Positions 33,835 to 42,081 of a stretch of 64,000 nucleotides of DNA are shown piece after piece. Positions within the stretch are counted from its first letter, which is position 1, and each line of letters opens with the position of its first letter. The notes under the pieces are model-generated. The model was not told where the DNA came from and ran no database searches. It saw only the letters and a program-made list of their open reading frames with translations. Both the position numbers and the translations under genes were made by a program. Source of the stretch: Hymenobacter sp. CRA2 (lineage in GTDB: Bacteria; Bacteroidota; Bacteroidia; Cytophagales; Hymenobacteraceae); contig NZ_MVBC01000001.1 of the NCBI RefSeq assembly GCF_002007105.1, positions 310,001-374,000 on the forward strand, in the 5' to 3' direction.

Positions 33835-35418
33835 CTATTTCGCAGCGTACGAAGACGCCAGGTCGTTGATTACCTGACGGATGGTGCCCGTGATGGTGTC
33901 GTCGAGCTTACCGGCTTTCAGGCCAGCCAGCACGTCGGCGTGACGGGTGTTCATCACCTGCGTGAACTCCTTCTCGAACTCGCGCACGCGGTTCACCGGG
34001 ATGCGGTCCAGGAGGCCGTTCGTAGCGGCGTAGATGATAGCCACCTGATCTTCCACCTTCACCGGCGAGAACTGCGGCTGCTTCAGGATTTCGAGGTTGC
34101 GACGGCCGCGTTCGATGGTGAGCTTGGTCGAAGCGTCCAGGTCCGAGCCGAACTTAGCGAAGGCTTCCAGTTCGCGGAACTGAGCTTGGTCCAGCTTCAG
34201 CGTACCGGCTACCTTCTTCATCGACTTGATCTGGGCCGAACCACCCACGCGTGATACCGAGATACCCACGTTGATGGCCGGACGGATACCCGAGTTGAAC
34301 AGGTTCGTCTCGAGGAAGATCTGACCGTCCGTAATCGAAATTACGTTCGTCGGGATGTAAGCCGATACGTCACCCGCCTGGGTCTCGATGATGGGCAGTG
34401 CCGTCAGCGAACCACCGCCCTTCACGATGCCTTTCAGGCTCTCGGGCAGGTCGTTCATGTTCCGGGCGATGTCGTCCGAAGCGTTGATCTTAGCGGCGCG
34501 CTCCAGCAGGCGGCTGTGCAGATAGAATACGTCGCCGGGGTAAGCTTCGCGGCCCGGGGGGCGGCGCAGCAGCAGCGACACTTCGCGGTAAGCGACAGCC
34601 TGCTTGGAGAGGTCATCGTACACCACCAGAGCCGGACGGCCCGAGTCGCGGAAGAACTCACCGATAGCAGCGCCCGTGAACGGAGCAAAGAACTGCATCG
34701 GAGCCGGATCGGAAGCCGAAGCGGAAACCACCACGGTGTAGTCCATAGCGCCGCCGCGCTGCAGCGAGTTTACGATCTGGGCAACCGTCGAGGCCTTCTG
34801 GCCGATGGCTACGTAGATGCAGAACACGGGCTCACCGCGCTCGAAGAACTCGCGCTGGTTCAGGATGGCGTCGAGGGCTACGGTCGATTTGCCGGTCTGA
34901 CGGTCACCGATGATCAGCTCGCGCTGGCCACGGCCAATCGGAATCATGGCGTCGATAGCCTTGATACCGGTTTGCAGGGGCTCGTTTACGGGCTGACGGA
35001 AGATTACGCCCGGAGCCTTGCGCTCCAGCGGCATGTCGTACAGCTCGCCGGCAATGGGGCCACGGCCGTCGATGGGCTGGCCCAGCGTGTTTACCACGCG
35101 GCCCACGATGCCCTCACCTACTTTGATCGAGGCAATCTTGTTGGTGCGGCGTACGGTTGCGCCCTCGCGGATTCCCGAGTAGTCGCCGAGCATTACGGCA
35201 CCTACGTTGTCTTCTTCGAGGTTCAGAACCAGAGCCTGCAGGCCGTTCTCGAACTCAATCAGTTCGCCCGATTGGGCTTTCGAGAGGCCGTAGATGCGGG
35301 CTACCCCGTCGCCAACCTGCAGCACCGTACCGACTTCTTCGAGTTCGGCTTCGGTCTTGAAATTGGACAACTGCTCCCGCAGAATGGCGGATACTTCATC
35401 CGGACGTACTTCTGCCAT
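33835..35418 (-). CDS. atpA: ATP synthase F1 subunit alpha
   Basis: A 527-residue non-catalytic nucleotide-binding subunit of F1. The N-terminus [20 protein letters not shown] contacts the delta subunit. The Walker A loop is [16 protein letters not shown] (about residues 171-186), followed by [20 protein letters not shown] and [20 protein letters not shown] with the arginine finger region near [10 protein letters not shown] (about 385). Length is normal. It lies in the run atpH-atpA-atpG, with a 9-bp gap to atpH. Confidence 0.98.
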   Translation of the reverse strand: MAEVRPDEVSAILREQLSNFKTEAELEEVGTVLQVGDGVARIYGLSKAQSGELIEFENGLQALVLNLEEDNVGAVMLGDYSGIREGATVRRTNKIASIKVGEGIVGRVVNTLGQPIDGRGPIAGELYDMPLERKAPGVIFRQPVNEPLQTGIKAIDAMIPIGRGQRELIIGDRQTGKSTVALDAILNQREFFERGEPVFCIYVAIGQKASTVAQIVNSLQRGGAMDYTVVVSASASDPAPMQFFAPFTGAAIGEFFRDSGRPALVVYDDLSKQAVAYREVSLLLRRPPGREAYPGDVFYLHSRLLERAAKINASDDIARNMNDLPESLKGIVKGGGSLTALPIIETQAGDVSAYIPTNVISITDGQIFLETNLFNSGIRPAINVGISVSRVGGSAQIKSMKKVAGTLKLDQAQFRELEAFAKFGSDLDASTKLTIERGRRNLEILKQPQFSPVKVEDQVAIIYAATNGLLDRIPVNRVREFEKEFTQVMNTRHADVLAGLKAGKLDDTITGTIRQVINDLASSYAAK

Positions 35419-35427
35419 GATGCTGAC

Positions 35428-35985
35428 TTATAGTTGGGCGTGGAAGGGGTTCTCTTTAAAGGTGGCGCGCAGGCGGTTGAGGCGCGTGCGTACCGAGTCA
35501 TCGATCTGCCGGTCGCCGAGGCGCAGCACAAACCCGCCGATAAGCGAGGGGTCCACGTGCTCCTTGAGCAGCACCTGGCCGCCGGTCTGATCTTTTACCA
35601 GACGCTCCACATGGGCGCGGAGTTCCGGGGTAAGCGGCGTGGCCGTGGTCACGTCCGCCGATTGAATACCGCGCAGCTTGTTGAACTGGGCCAGGAACTC
35701 CGGGGCCACAAATTCCAGCGCGTTTTCGCGGTTTTTTTGGGTAATGATGGTGAAGAACCGCATGGTGAGGTCCGACACCTTGCCGTCAAACAGCCGCCGC
35801 AGGATGGCCAGCTTCTTGTCGTGCTGCACGATGGGGTTGCGCAGCAGCAGGCGCAGGTCGCGGCTGCCTTCCAAGGTGTTGCCGAACAGGTCCATGTCCT
35901 GTTTCACCGCATCCAGCGTACCCTGCTCGTTCGCCAGGTCCAGCAGGGACTTGGCGTAGCGGGCGGCGACTCGTAGTTCAGACAT
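35428..35985 (-). CDS. atpH: ATP synthase F1 subunit delta
   Basis: A 185-residue peripheral-stalk subunit that links F1 to the b subunits. It opens MSELRVAARYAKSLLDLANE, the usual alpha-helical six-helix N-domain, and ends with the C-terminal stretch GGFVLRLGDRQIDDSVRTRL that matches the family. It is 9 bp before atpA and 88 bp after atpF, the latter gap holding a hairpin spacer. Confidence 0.95.
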   Translation of the reverse strand: MSELRVAARYAKSLLDLANEQGTLDAVKQDMDLFGNTLEGSRDLRLLLRNPIVQHDKKLAILRRLFDGKVSDLTMRFFTIITQKNRENALEFVAPEFLAQFNKLRGIQSADVTTATPLTPELRAHVERLVKDQTGGQVLLKEHVDPSLIGGFVLRLGDRQIDDSVRTRLNRLRATFKENPFHAQL

Positions 35986-35994
35986 TGGGGAATG

Positions 35995-36074
35995 GTATTG
36001 AGTATTTGGTATTGAGTACTGAGTAGAGCGTCCCGAAAGAGAAACCTAACTACTCAATACTCTATACTCACTAC
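35995..36074. repeat. Hairpin spacer with GTATTGAGTA repeats between atpF and atpH
   Basis: GTATTGAGTA occurs twice in tandem (35995-36004 and 36009-36018) and its complement TACTCAATAC at 36051-36060, followed by ATACTCACTAC. The 88-bp gap can fold into a long AT-rich imperfect hairpin. It resembles the spacer between atpA and atpG in length and composition, but the words differ. Confidence 0.65.
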
Positions 36075-36568
36075 TAGTTGAGTTTTACCTCTTGCAGGTA
36101 GTCGGTCACCAGCTGCTTTTGGGCAGCCGAGTCCGTCAGTTCGCGGCGCAGGATGCGCTCGGCAATGTCGATAGACAGTTGCGCGGCCGTGTTTTTCACT
36201 TCGGCCAGGGCAGCGTTCTTCTCGTTCTGGATGGCTTCGCGGGCCTGCATGATGAGGCGGGCGCCTTCGTCCGTAGCCTTTTGCTTAGCCGTTTCGATGA
36301 GCTGGTTGCTGATCGAGGTGGCTTCGTGCAGAATACGGTCACGCTCCTGCCGGGCTTCGGCCAGCAGCTTTTCGTTGCCGGCTTTCAGGGCCTGCATTTC
36401 CAGCTTGGCTTGGTCGGCCTGGCGCAGGGCGCTTTCGATGGATTCTTCCCGCTCGCGCAGGCCGCCCAGGATGGGCTTCCACGCAAACTTTGCCAGCAGG
36501 AACACCAGCAGCAGGAACACGACAAACTGCCAGAACAGCAGACCCAGATCGGGGGTAATCAGATTCAT
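36074..36568 (-). CDS. atpF: ATP synthase F0 subunit b
   Basis: A 164-residue peripheral stalk subunit. One membrane helix at the N-terminus (about residues 8-28, LGLLFWQFVVFLLLVFLLAKF) is followed by a long charged amphipathic helix (FAWKPILGGLREREESIESAL through IAERILRRELTD), which dimerises along the side of F1. Length is typical. It follows atpE across a 151-bp gap that contains a stem-loop. Confidence 0.95.
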   Translation of the reverse strand: MNLITPDLGLLFWQFVVFLLLVFLLAKFAWKPILGGLREREESIESALRQADQAKLEMQALKAGNEKLLAEARQERDRILHEATSISNQLIETAKQKATDEGARLIMQAREAIQNEKNAALAEVKNTAAQLSIDIAERILRRELTDSAAQKQLVTDYLQEVKLN

Positions 36569-36663
36569 GGCCTTAGGAGCAATGCGTGTGGGAAATAGGC
36601 TGCGGCCAGCGGCAGGCCAAGGCCCGCCAGGTACCGGAGCCGCTCCGGTCAGTTACACCAACA

Positions 36664-36705
36664 CGGCCGCCTGCTGCCCTGCCAAAGCAAGGCGACAGGC
36701 GGCCG
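36664..36705 (-). other. Stem-loop in the atpE-atpF gap
   Basis: Arms CGGCCGCCTG (36664-36673) and CAGGCGGCCG (36696-36705) pair over 10 bp around a 22-nt loop. It lies 15 bp after the atpE stop on the minus strand. Such a hairpin could stabilise or partly end the message after the c-subunit gene, of which many copies per complex are needed. No U-tract follows, so this is suggestive only. Confidence 0.55.
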
Positions 36706-36719
36706 CTTATGGGTGACTG

Positions 36720-36980
36720 TTATTGCAGACGCAGGGCTACCAGCAGGCAGACTACGACGGCGAACAGGGTGGCGCCTTCGATAAGGGCGGCCGCGATGAT
36801 CATCGCCGTTTGGATCCGGCCCGAAGCTTCCGGCTGACGGCCGATAGCTTCCATGGCGCTGCCGCCGATGCGGCCAATGCCGAGACCAGCACCGAGGATA
36901 GCCAGACCAGCACCCAGGCCGGCGCCCATTACGGCCAGACCAACAGCATTAACAACCTGCAGCAACAGAGTGAGCAGCAT
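36720..36980 (-). CDS. atpE: ATP synthase F0 subunit c
   Basis: An 86-residue proteolipid with two membrane helices (about residues 8-37 and 57-84). The polar loop contains the family motif RQPE (about residue 48). The ion-carrying Glu lies in helix 2 within AALIEGATLF (about residue 67). No Gln ligand typical of sodium-type rings is seen in helix 1 (GLGAGLAILGAGLGIGRIGG), so proton coupling is the likelier reading. Many copies form the rotor ring. Confidence 0.97.
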   Translation of the reverse strand: MLLTLLLQVVNAVGLAVMGAGLGAGLAILGAGLGIGRIGGSAMEAIGRQPEASGRIQTAMIIAAALIEGATLFAVVVCLLVALRLQ

Positions 36981-37039
36981 AACAGAGGGAGTTAGGAGAG
37001 TGAAAAAAAGTCAGAAAAGCAAAAAGGGGAAAGTCAGTC

Positions 37040-38125
37040 TTAGTGAGGCGCGGCAGCCGACTCGGGGTTATGGGTATGGTCACCACCGAAGCCCAAGTCG
37101 TTGTCGTGGTGGTGCTCCTCCACCGCCCCGCCGATGTACATGGCCGAGAGCAGGGTGAAGAGGTAAGCCTGCAGCAGGGCCACCAGCATTTCCAGCACGT
37201 TGATGAAGAGCGCGAAGCCCACGCCCAGCGGCGACACGGCCACGCTCTTGAAGATGAAGATGAGCGAGATGAAGCTCAGCACGATGATGTGACCAGCCGT
37301 GATGTTGGCGAACAGACGCACCATCAGCGAGAACGGCTTGGTGATGATGCCGATCAGCTCGACCGGAATCATGATGGGCAGCAGCCAGGTCGGCACGCCG
37401 GGCGTGGCGAAGATGTGGCCCCAGTAGTTCTTATTGCCGCTGAAGATGGTGATGAGCAGCGTGAACAGCGCCAGCAGGAACGTGATGCTGATGTTGCCGG
37501 TCAGGTTAGCCGCGCCGGGCAGCAGGCCCAGCAGGTTGTTGAACCAGATAAAGAAGAACAGCGTGAGCAGGTACGGCAGGTAACGCTCGTACTTGGGACC
37601 GATGTTGATCTTGGCCACGTCGTCGCGGATGAAGGCGATGATGGGCTCGAAGAACGACTGTATGCCGCTCGGAGCTTTGCCGCGGTTCTTTTGGTAACCG
37701 CTGGCTACGGCGAAGAATACCACAATCAGAATCACCGCGCTCAGCAGCATGGAAGCCACGTTCTTGGTGATGGAGAAGTCGTAGACTTTGCTGCCATCTT
37801 CAGCTTCCAGCTTCTCGTGCTCCAGCTTCAGGCCGTCGTAGGTCTGGCCGTGGGCGAGCTTGCTGGAGGAAAATACCGACAGGCCTTTGCCGGACTGGTA
37901 GGCAATAACCGGCAGCGGCAGGGTGATGTGCGAGTGGCCAATCGTGGCGAAGTGCCATTCGTGAGCATCAGCCACGTGGTGCAGAATCATCTCACCGGGC
38001 TTGAACTCACCTTCTTCCGTGGCTTCCACCTGGGTGGCCGAGGTAGAAGGCACGTCGCCGTGATGCTCTTGCGCAAAAACGGGCAACGTCAGAATCCAGA
38101 AGAATAGGAGCAGAAACCGCTTCAT
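37040..38125 (-). CDS. atpB: ATP synthase F0 subunit a, with N-terminal signal-like segment
   Basis: A 361-residue integral subunit that forms the proton half channels. The ATG at 38125 begins MKRFLLLFFWILTLPVFAQ, a signal-peptide-like segment followed by a soluble N-terminal extension of about 110 residues. Such extensions occur in atpB of Bacteroidota. The membrane part has the essential Arg in MVRLFANITAGH (about residue 285) and the second half channel FSLMVRLFAN/LEMLVALLQAYLFTLL. An ATG at 38155 is an alternative start. It is separated from the upstream membrane-protein gene by only 32 bp. Confidence 0.95.
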   Translation of the reverse strand: MKRFLLLFFWILTLPVFAQEHHGDVPSTSATQVEATEEGEFKPGEMILHHVADAHEWHFATIGHSHITLPLPVIAYQSGKGLSVFSSSKLAHGQTYDGLKLEHEKLEAEDGSKVYDFSITKNVASMLLSAVILIVVFFAVASGYQKNRGKAPSGIQSFFEPIIAFIRDDVAKINIGPKYERYLPYLLTLFFFIWFNNLLGLLPGAANLTGNISITFLLALFTLLITIFSGNKNYWGHIFATPGVPTWLLPIMIPVELIGIITKPFSLMVRLFANITAGHIIVLSFISLIFIFKSVAVSPLGVGFALFINVLEMLVALLQAYLFTLLSAMYIGGAVEEHHHDNDLGFGGDHTHNPESAAAPH

Positions 38126-38157
38126 TAAGAACACTTTAGGGGAAAACGTATCCAAAA

Positions 38158-38565
38158 CTATACCTCCTCGGAGCCCGGTTTTGAAAACGGGCGCAAGTTA
38201 GTCACGACGTTCCAGACTTCAAACCCGGTGTAGAGAAAATACAGGAGGAAGAAGAGGCCCAAAAAAGTCCAAGTGCTGTTGCCAGCCTTGGCGCCGCCGC
38301 GAACTAAGTAAGTTACAATGGTGCCCAAAGCCAGTACCAAGCGCAGGGCCGTGGTGCTGAACCAGGCCGTCATCAACGACTCAGGGTTGCGCTGGTAAGC
38401 GCGCCAGGTCAGCCAGAACGTGATGCCGGTGAGCACCGCGAAGAACAGCAACAACCACCCAGCGCTGGGGTGCACCACTGCCGCGCCGAACTGCACACGC
38501 AAGGCATAAATGCCGGCGCCGAGCAGCAGGGAAAAGATCAGCAGATTGCGAAGGAAGCGGTTCAT
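38158..38565 (-). CDS. Small membrane protein of the ATP synthase operon
   Basis: A 135-residue protein with four hydrophobic helices, from the ATG at 38565 (MNRFLRNLLIFSLLLGAGIY). It lies between atpZ and atpB on the same strand, with gaps of 71 and 32 bp, which places it in the operon. AtpI-like proteins assist c-ring assembly and magnesium entry in other bacteria, and this position suits such a role. Sequence identity to AtpI was not recognised, so the assignment is by context only. Confidence 0.65.
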   Translation of the reverse strand: MNRFLRNLLIFSLLLGAGIYALRVQFGAAVVHPSAGWLLLFFAVLTGITFWLTWRAYQRNPESLMTAWFSTTALRLVLALGTIVTYLVRGGAKAGNSTWTFLGLFFLLYFLYTGFEVWNVVTNLRPFSKPGSEEV

Positions 38566-38636
38566 CAGGAGCAAGCGGCGCAGGCCGGGAACGAGTAGTC
38601 TTGGTTAAGGAGCAGCCGTAGTGGCCGCGAGAAGGT

Positions 38637-38861
38637 CTATTTGTCGCTGGAAACCGCCTTGATGATCTGGTACATGGCGACAAAGACGCCGAATAAGGAC
38701 AGTGCGATGGTAGCCCAGGGCCGCCAGCCGTACCGCCCATCGAGCCAGACGCCGAGCCAGGTACAGAGCCCGATAGTTACCAGCATCTGAAAGCCCACGC
38801 CCGAGTAGCGGCCGATCTGGCTGCTGCTGCGTTTGTCTTCGGGAGAGGTCGGCTCGGGCAT
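38637..38861 (-). CDS. atpZ: AtpZ/AtpI family protein
   Basis: A 74-residue protein with two membrane helices (about residues 20-40 and 47-67). The segment IGRYSGVGFQMLVTIGLCTW followed by LGVWLDGRYGWRPWATIALS is the family signature. AtpZ proteins sit with AtpI in the membrane and probably help assembly of the ATP synthase. It is the first gene of the operon and has a -7 promoter box 21 bp upstream. Confidence 0.85.
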   Translation of the reverse strand: MPEPTSPEDKRSSSQIGRYSGVGFQMLVTIGLCTWLGVWLDGRYGWRPWATIALSLFGVFVAMYQIIKAVSSDK

Positions 38862-38881
38862 GAATTTTCAATGAAGGGCTG

Positions 38882-38889
38882 CAAAGGTA
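38882..38889 (-). promoter_or_regulatory. Candidate -7 promoter box of the atp operon
   Basis: On the minus strand the bases read TACCTTTG, matching TAnnTTTG, 21 bp before the atpZ start. A TTG lies about 24 bp upstream, slightly farther than the usual 19-21, so only the -7 box is supported. Confidence 0.45.
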
Positions 38890-39078
38890 CGCCACGAAGT
38901 TCATATGCGTTGCCAACCTGCACTAAATGAGCCCTAATCAGTAGAGCAAACCCGTAGGCCGTTGAAATTCGCGTACTTTTAGCTGCTTTGCGGCGTTGTA
39001 GAAGCTCGGGGCCAATCCGAACGAAACAGCTGCCGACCAGCGTTTTCCCCGCGACTCATCCGTTCATCCACCGCCCTG

Positions 39079-42072
39079 TTGCCCGTGCTGAATTCCGCGC
39101 GCTTTGCCTTACCCACTGTTTATGGTCTGCTAGTGGCCAGCGCGGCCGCGTGGCTTAGCGGCTGCGCCGCTGAGAACCACAACATCATTGCCCGTACTTA
39201 CCAGAACATTACCGCCCGCGACAACGGTTACTTCCTGGCGCGGGAAAAAATGCGCGCTGAGGAAGCCAAGCTCTATAAGGAGCGCCAGAACGACTACAAC
39301 CGGGTGCTGCCCTTGCTACCGGTAGTCGATTCGGTGAAGGCCTTGCAGCTGACGGCCGCCATGGACGAGGTAGTGAAAAAGGCTTCATTGCCCATTCAGC
39401 GCCGCGGCAGCAGCGACTGGACCGACGACTCGTACATCCTCATCGGCAAGACCCGCTATTACAAGCGGGAGTTTGAGGATGCGGCTAAGACTTTTAAGTA
39501 CGTCAACACCGTCAGCACCGACGCCAACGCCCGGCACGAGGCGCTGATCTGGCTCATGCGGACTTATATGGCCACCAACGAATGGGACAACGCCTCGTCG
39601 GTATCGGACCTGCTCGATAAGGAACAAGGCACCGAGGCCAACGCACGCGAACTGTTTCTGACCCGCGCCCAGTACTACCTGCACCAGGGCAACGACAAGC
39701 TGGCCATCGAGAATCTGCAAAAGGCCATTCCGTACATTCCCAAGAAGGATGAGCGCAGCCGTACGCGCTACGTACTGGCCCAGCTTTACCAGAACAACGG
39801 GCAGGATAAGGAAGCCTACGCTGAGCTGAACAAAATCCTGAAGCGCAACCCGCCCTACGAGCTGGACTTCTTCTCCAAGCTGATGCTGGGGCAGGTATCG
39901 GACCTGAACCTGGCCGACCGCGCCCGACTGGAGAGGTACTTCGCCAAGCTGCTGAAGGACCCCAAGAACAAGGAGTACCGCGATAAGATCTATTACGAGA
40001 TGGCCCGGCTGGACTACCGCCAGCAGCACTACGACCAGGCACTGAACCTGCTGAACCAATCGGTACGGGCCAGCACCACCAACCGGGCGCAGAAGGGCTA
40101 CGCCTACCTGCTGACCGGCCGCATCTATTACGAGAACCTGCAGAAGTACCGGCTGGCAGCGGCCTACTACGACAGCACTACGCAGATGCTGCCGAAAACG
40201 GCTCCCGAATACGCGGCTACCAAGGAGCGCAGCGACATCCTGCGGGACTTTGCCCAGCAGCTGACCATCGTGGAAACCCAGGATAGCCTGCTTACCCTCG
40301 CCAAGCTGGATACGGCCACCCTGCGCAGCCGCCTGCTGACTTATGCCGACGCCCAGATTCTGCGGATGCAGAAGGATGCGGAAAAGCAGGCTGCCTTAGC
40401 CAACCGTGGCACTAACCAGACCGGTACGGGCCAGGACTTGAGCCGTACGGGTAACCCTGAAGCCGATCCGCTGGCCTTTGCCTCCGGCTCCACGGGCCGA
40501 CAGTGGTACTTCGACAACCCAACCTCGCTCAGCACCGCCCGCGGCGATTTTGAGCGGCGCTGGGGCAACCGCCCGCTCACCGACAACTGGCGTCTGAGCA
40601 GCCTGGCTACTACCGGTGCTCCGTCGCCGGGGGGCGCGCCGGTAGCTGTGGGCGGCGCCAACAACTCGGCCATTAACCCAGCTGGTGAGGCTTCGGCCCA
40701 GCAAGCCACGCCCCAGGATGAGCGCAACTTCCTGGCTAATCAACTGCGCCGGGCCATACCCTTTACCCCGGAACAAAAGCAGCAGGCCGAGGCCAAGATT
40801 GAAGAGGCGTTGTTCGCGCTAGGGGCTATCTACAACCAGCAGCTAAAGGAGCCCGGCAATGCCGCGCAGGCGTACGAGCAGCTGCTGCAGCGCTACCCCA
40901 AGGGCCCGCACACGGTGGAGACGTACTATACGCTCTACCTGATTTACAGGGAGCTGAATGACCCCAAAGCCGAAGCTTACGCCCAGCGGTTGCGGCAGGA
41001 ATACCCGAATTCCTCCTACGCCCGCCTCGTGGCCGACCCCGAGTATCTGCGGCGTACCTCGGTGGCCAACGAACACATGGCCGTGCGCCTGGATTCGGCC
41101 TTTGCCCTCTACAAGCAGCAGGAATTCAAGAAAGCCTCCGCCGCTCTGGTGCGGGCTCGTAAGCAGTACCCGGAAACCGACCTGAATGACCGGGCCGAGT
41201 ACCTGCAGGCCCTACTCGTTATCCGGACGCAACCGCCGGTAGCGCACAAGCCGGTGCTGTCGGCTTTTCTGAAGAAGTACCCCGAAAGCCCGCTGGCGCC
41301 ACGAGTGGAGAGCATGCTGCTGACCTACAACCACTACGAAGCGGGTATGCTGCCCGGCGCGCTGGCCTCGACCGAAAAGCCGGCCGTGTCCTTCTTCCGC
41401 CCCGGTGAAGTGGATAACCGCATGCGCATTGCCTACGGCGCCGACGAGCTACCGACCACCAAGCCCGCCCCCGCTACGCCGGCTGCTACCGGCACGGCGC
41501 CGGCCCCGAACGCCGCTGCACCTACCAAGAATGGTTCGCAGCCCGCTCCGACCACGAAAGGGCAACCAACCAAAGCCGACGCCAAGCCGACTACCCCGAC
41601 AGCAGAGCCGCCTACGCAGCCTGGCACTACTCCGGCTGCCAGCACACCTCCTACGCCCAATTCCGCAGCTCCGCAGCCGGCTACTCCGGCCGTAGAACCT
41701 TCGCCTTACACGGCAAACCTGAATGCTCCGCACGCAGTAATTATTGCCTACCCGAAGGATGCCGCCGCGTTCAGCGACCTGCAAGCTCAGCTTACTGCCT
41801 ACAACAACCGCTTTTTCAAGGCCAATAACCTGCAGATTCAGTCTCAGGCGCTGGGTGCCACGCAGCAGGTGCTGATTGTGCAGTCCTTGCCCACTAGCAA
41901 AGTGGCTCAGAACTACGCTCTGAAGCTGCGCGGGCCGCAAGGCCCGCTCATGAAGCTGCGCAACGCGGGTTACCAATCCTTCCTTATTGGTATTGATAAC
42001 CTACCCGTGCTGCTTTCGCGCGGCAATCTGGAGGAGTATTTGCGCTTCGCCCAGCCCGTTTACCGTCCGTAA
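39079..42072 (+). CDS. porW: Type IX secretion periplasmic lipoprotein PorW/SprE
   Basis: A 997-residue TPR-rich lipoprotein. A lipobox is present (AAAWLSGC, about residue 29); the TTG at 39079 is used because no ATG precedes it in a suitable place. The N-terminal region NHNIIARTYQNITARDNGYF is characteristic of the family. TPR-like helical repeats run through about residues 60-780. Residues about 791-875 form a low-complexity Pro/Thr/Ala linker, and the last about 120 residues form a compact domain (NAPHAVIIAYPKDAAAFSDL). The Flavobacterium SprE protein is needed for gliding and type IX secretion and may join the PorKN rings to the translocon. The gene ends 9 bp before the penicillin-binding protein gene. 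Confidence 0.88.
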   Translation: MPVLNSARFALPTVYGLLVASAAAWLSGCAAENHNIIARTYQNITARDNGYFLAREKMRAEEAKLYKERQNDYNRVLPLLPVVDSVKALQLTAAMDEVVKKASLPIQRRGSSDWTDDSYILIGKTRYYKREFEDAAKTFKYVNTVSTDANARHEALIWLMRTYMATNEWDNASSVSDLLDKEQGTEANARELFLTRAQYYLHQGNDKLAIENLQKAIPYIPKKDERSRTRYVLAQLYQNNGQDKEAYAELNKILKRNPPYELDFFSKLMLGQVSDLNLADRARLERYFAKLLKDPKNKEYRDKIYYEMARLDYRQQHYDQALNLLNQSVRASTTNRAQKGYAYLLTGRIYYENLQKYRLAAAYYDSTTQMLPKTAPEYAATKERSDILRDFAQQLTIVETQDSLLTLAKLDTATLRSRLLTYADAQILRMQKDAEKQAALANRGTNQTGTGQDLSRTGNPEADPLAFASGSTGRQWYFDNPTSLSTARGDFERRWGNRPLTDNWRLSSLATTGAPSPGGAPVAVGGANNSAINPAGEASAQQATPQDERNFLANQLRRAIPFTPEQKQQAEAKIEEALFALGAIYNQQLKEPGNAAQAYEQLLQRYPKGPHTVETYYTLYLIYRELNDPKAEAYAQRLRQEYPNSSYARLVADPEYLRRTSVANEHMAVRLDSAFALYKQQEFKKASAALVRARKQYPETDLNDRAEYLQALLVIRTQPPVAHKPVLSAFLKKYPESPLAPRVESMLLTYNHYEAGMLPGALASTEKPAVSFFRPGEVDNRMRIAYGADELPTTKPAPATPAATGTAPAPNAAAPTKNGSQPAPTTKGQPTKADAKPTTPTAEPPTQPGTTPAASTPPTPNSAAPQPATPAVEPSPYTANLNAPHAVIIAYPKDAAAFSDLQAQLTAYNNRFFKANNLQIQSQALGATQQVLIVQSLPTSKVAQNYALKLRGPQGPLMKLRNAGYQSFLIGIDNLPVLLSRGNLEEYLRFAQPVYRP

Positions 42073-42081
42073 TTTTTCGGC

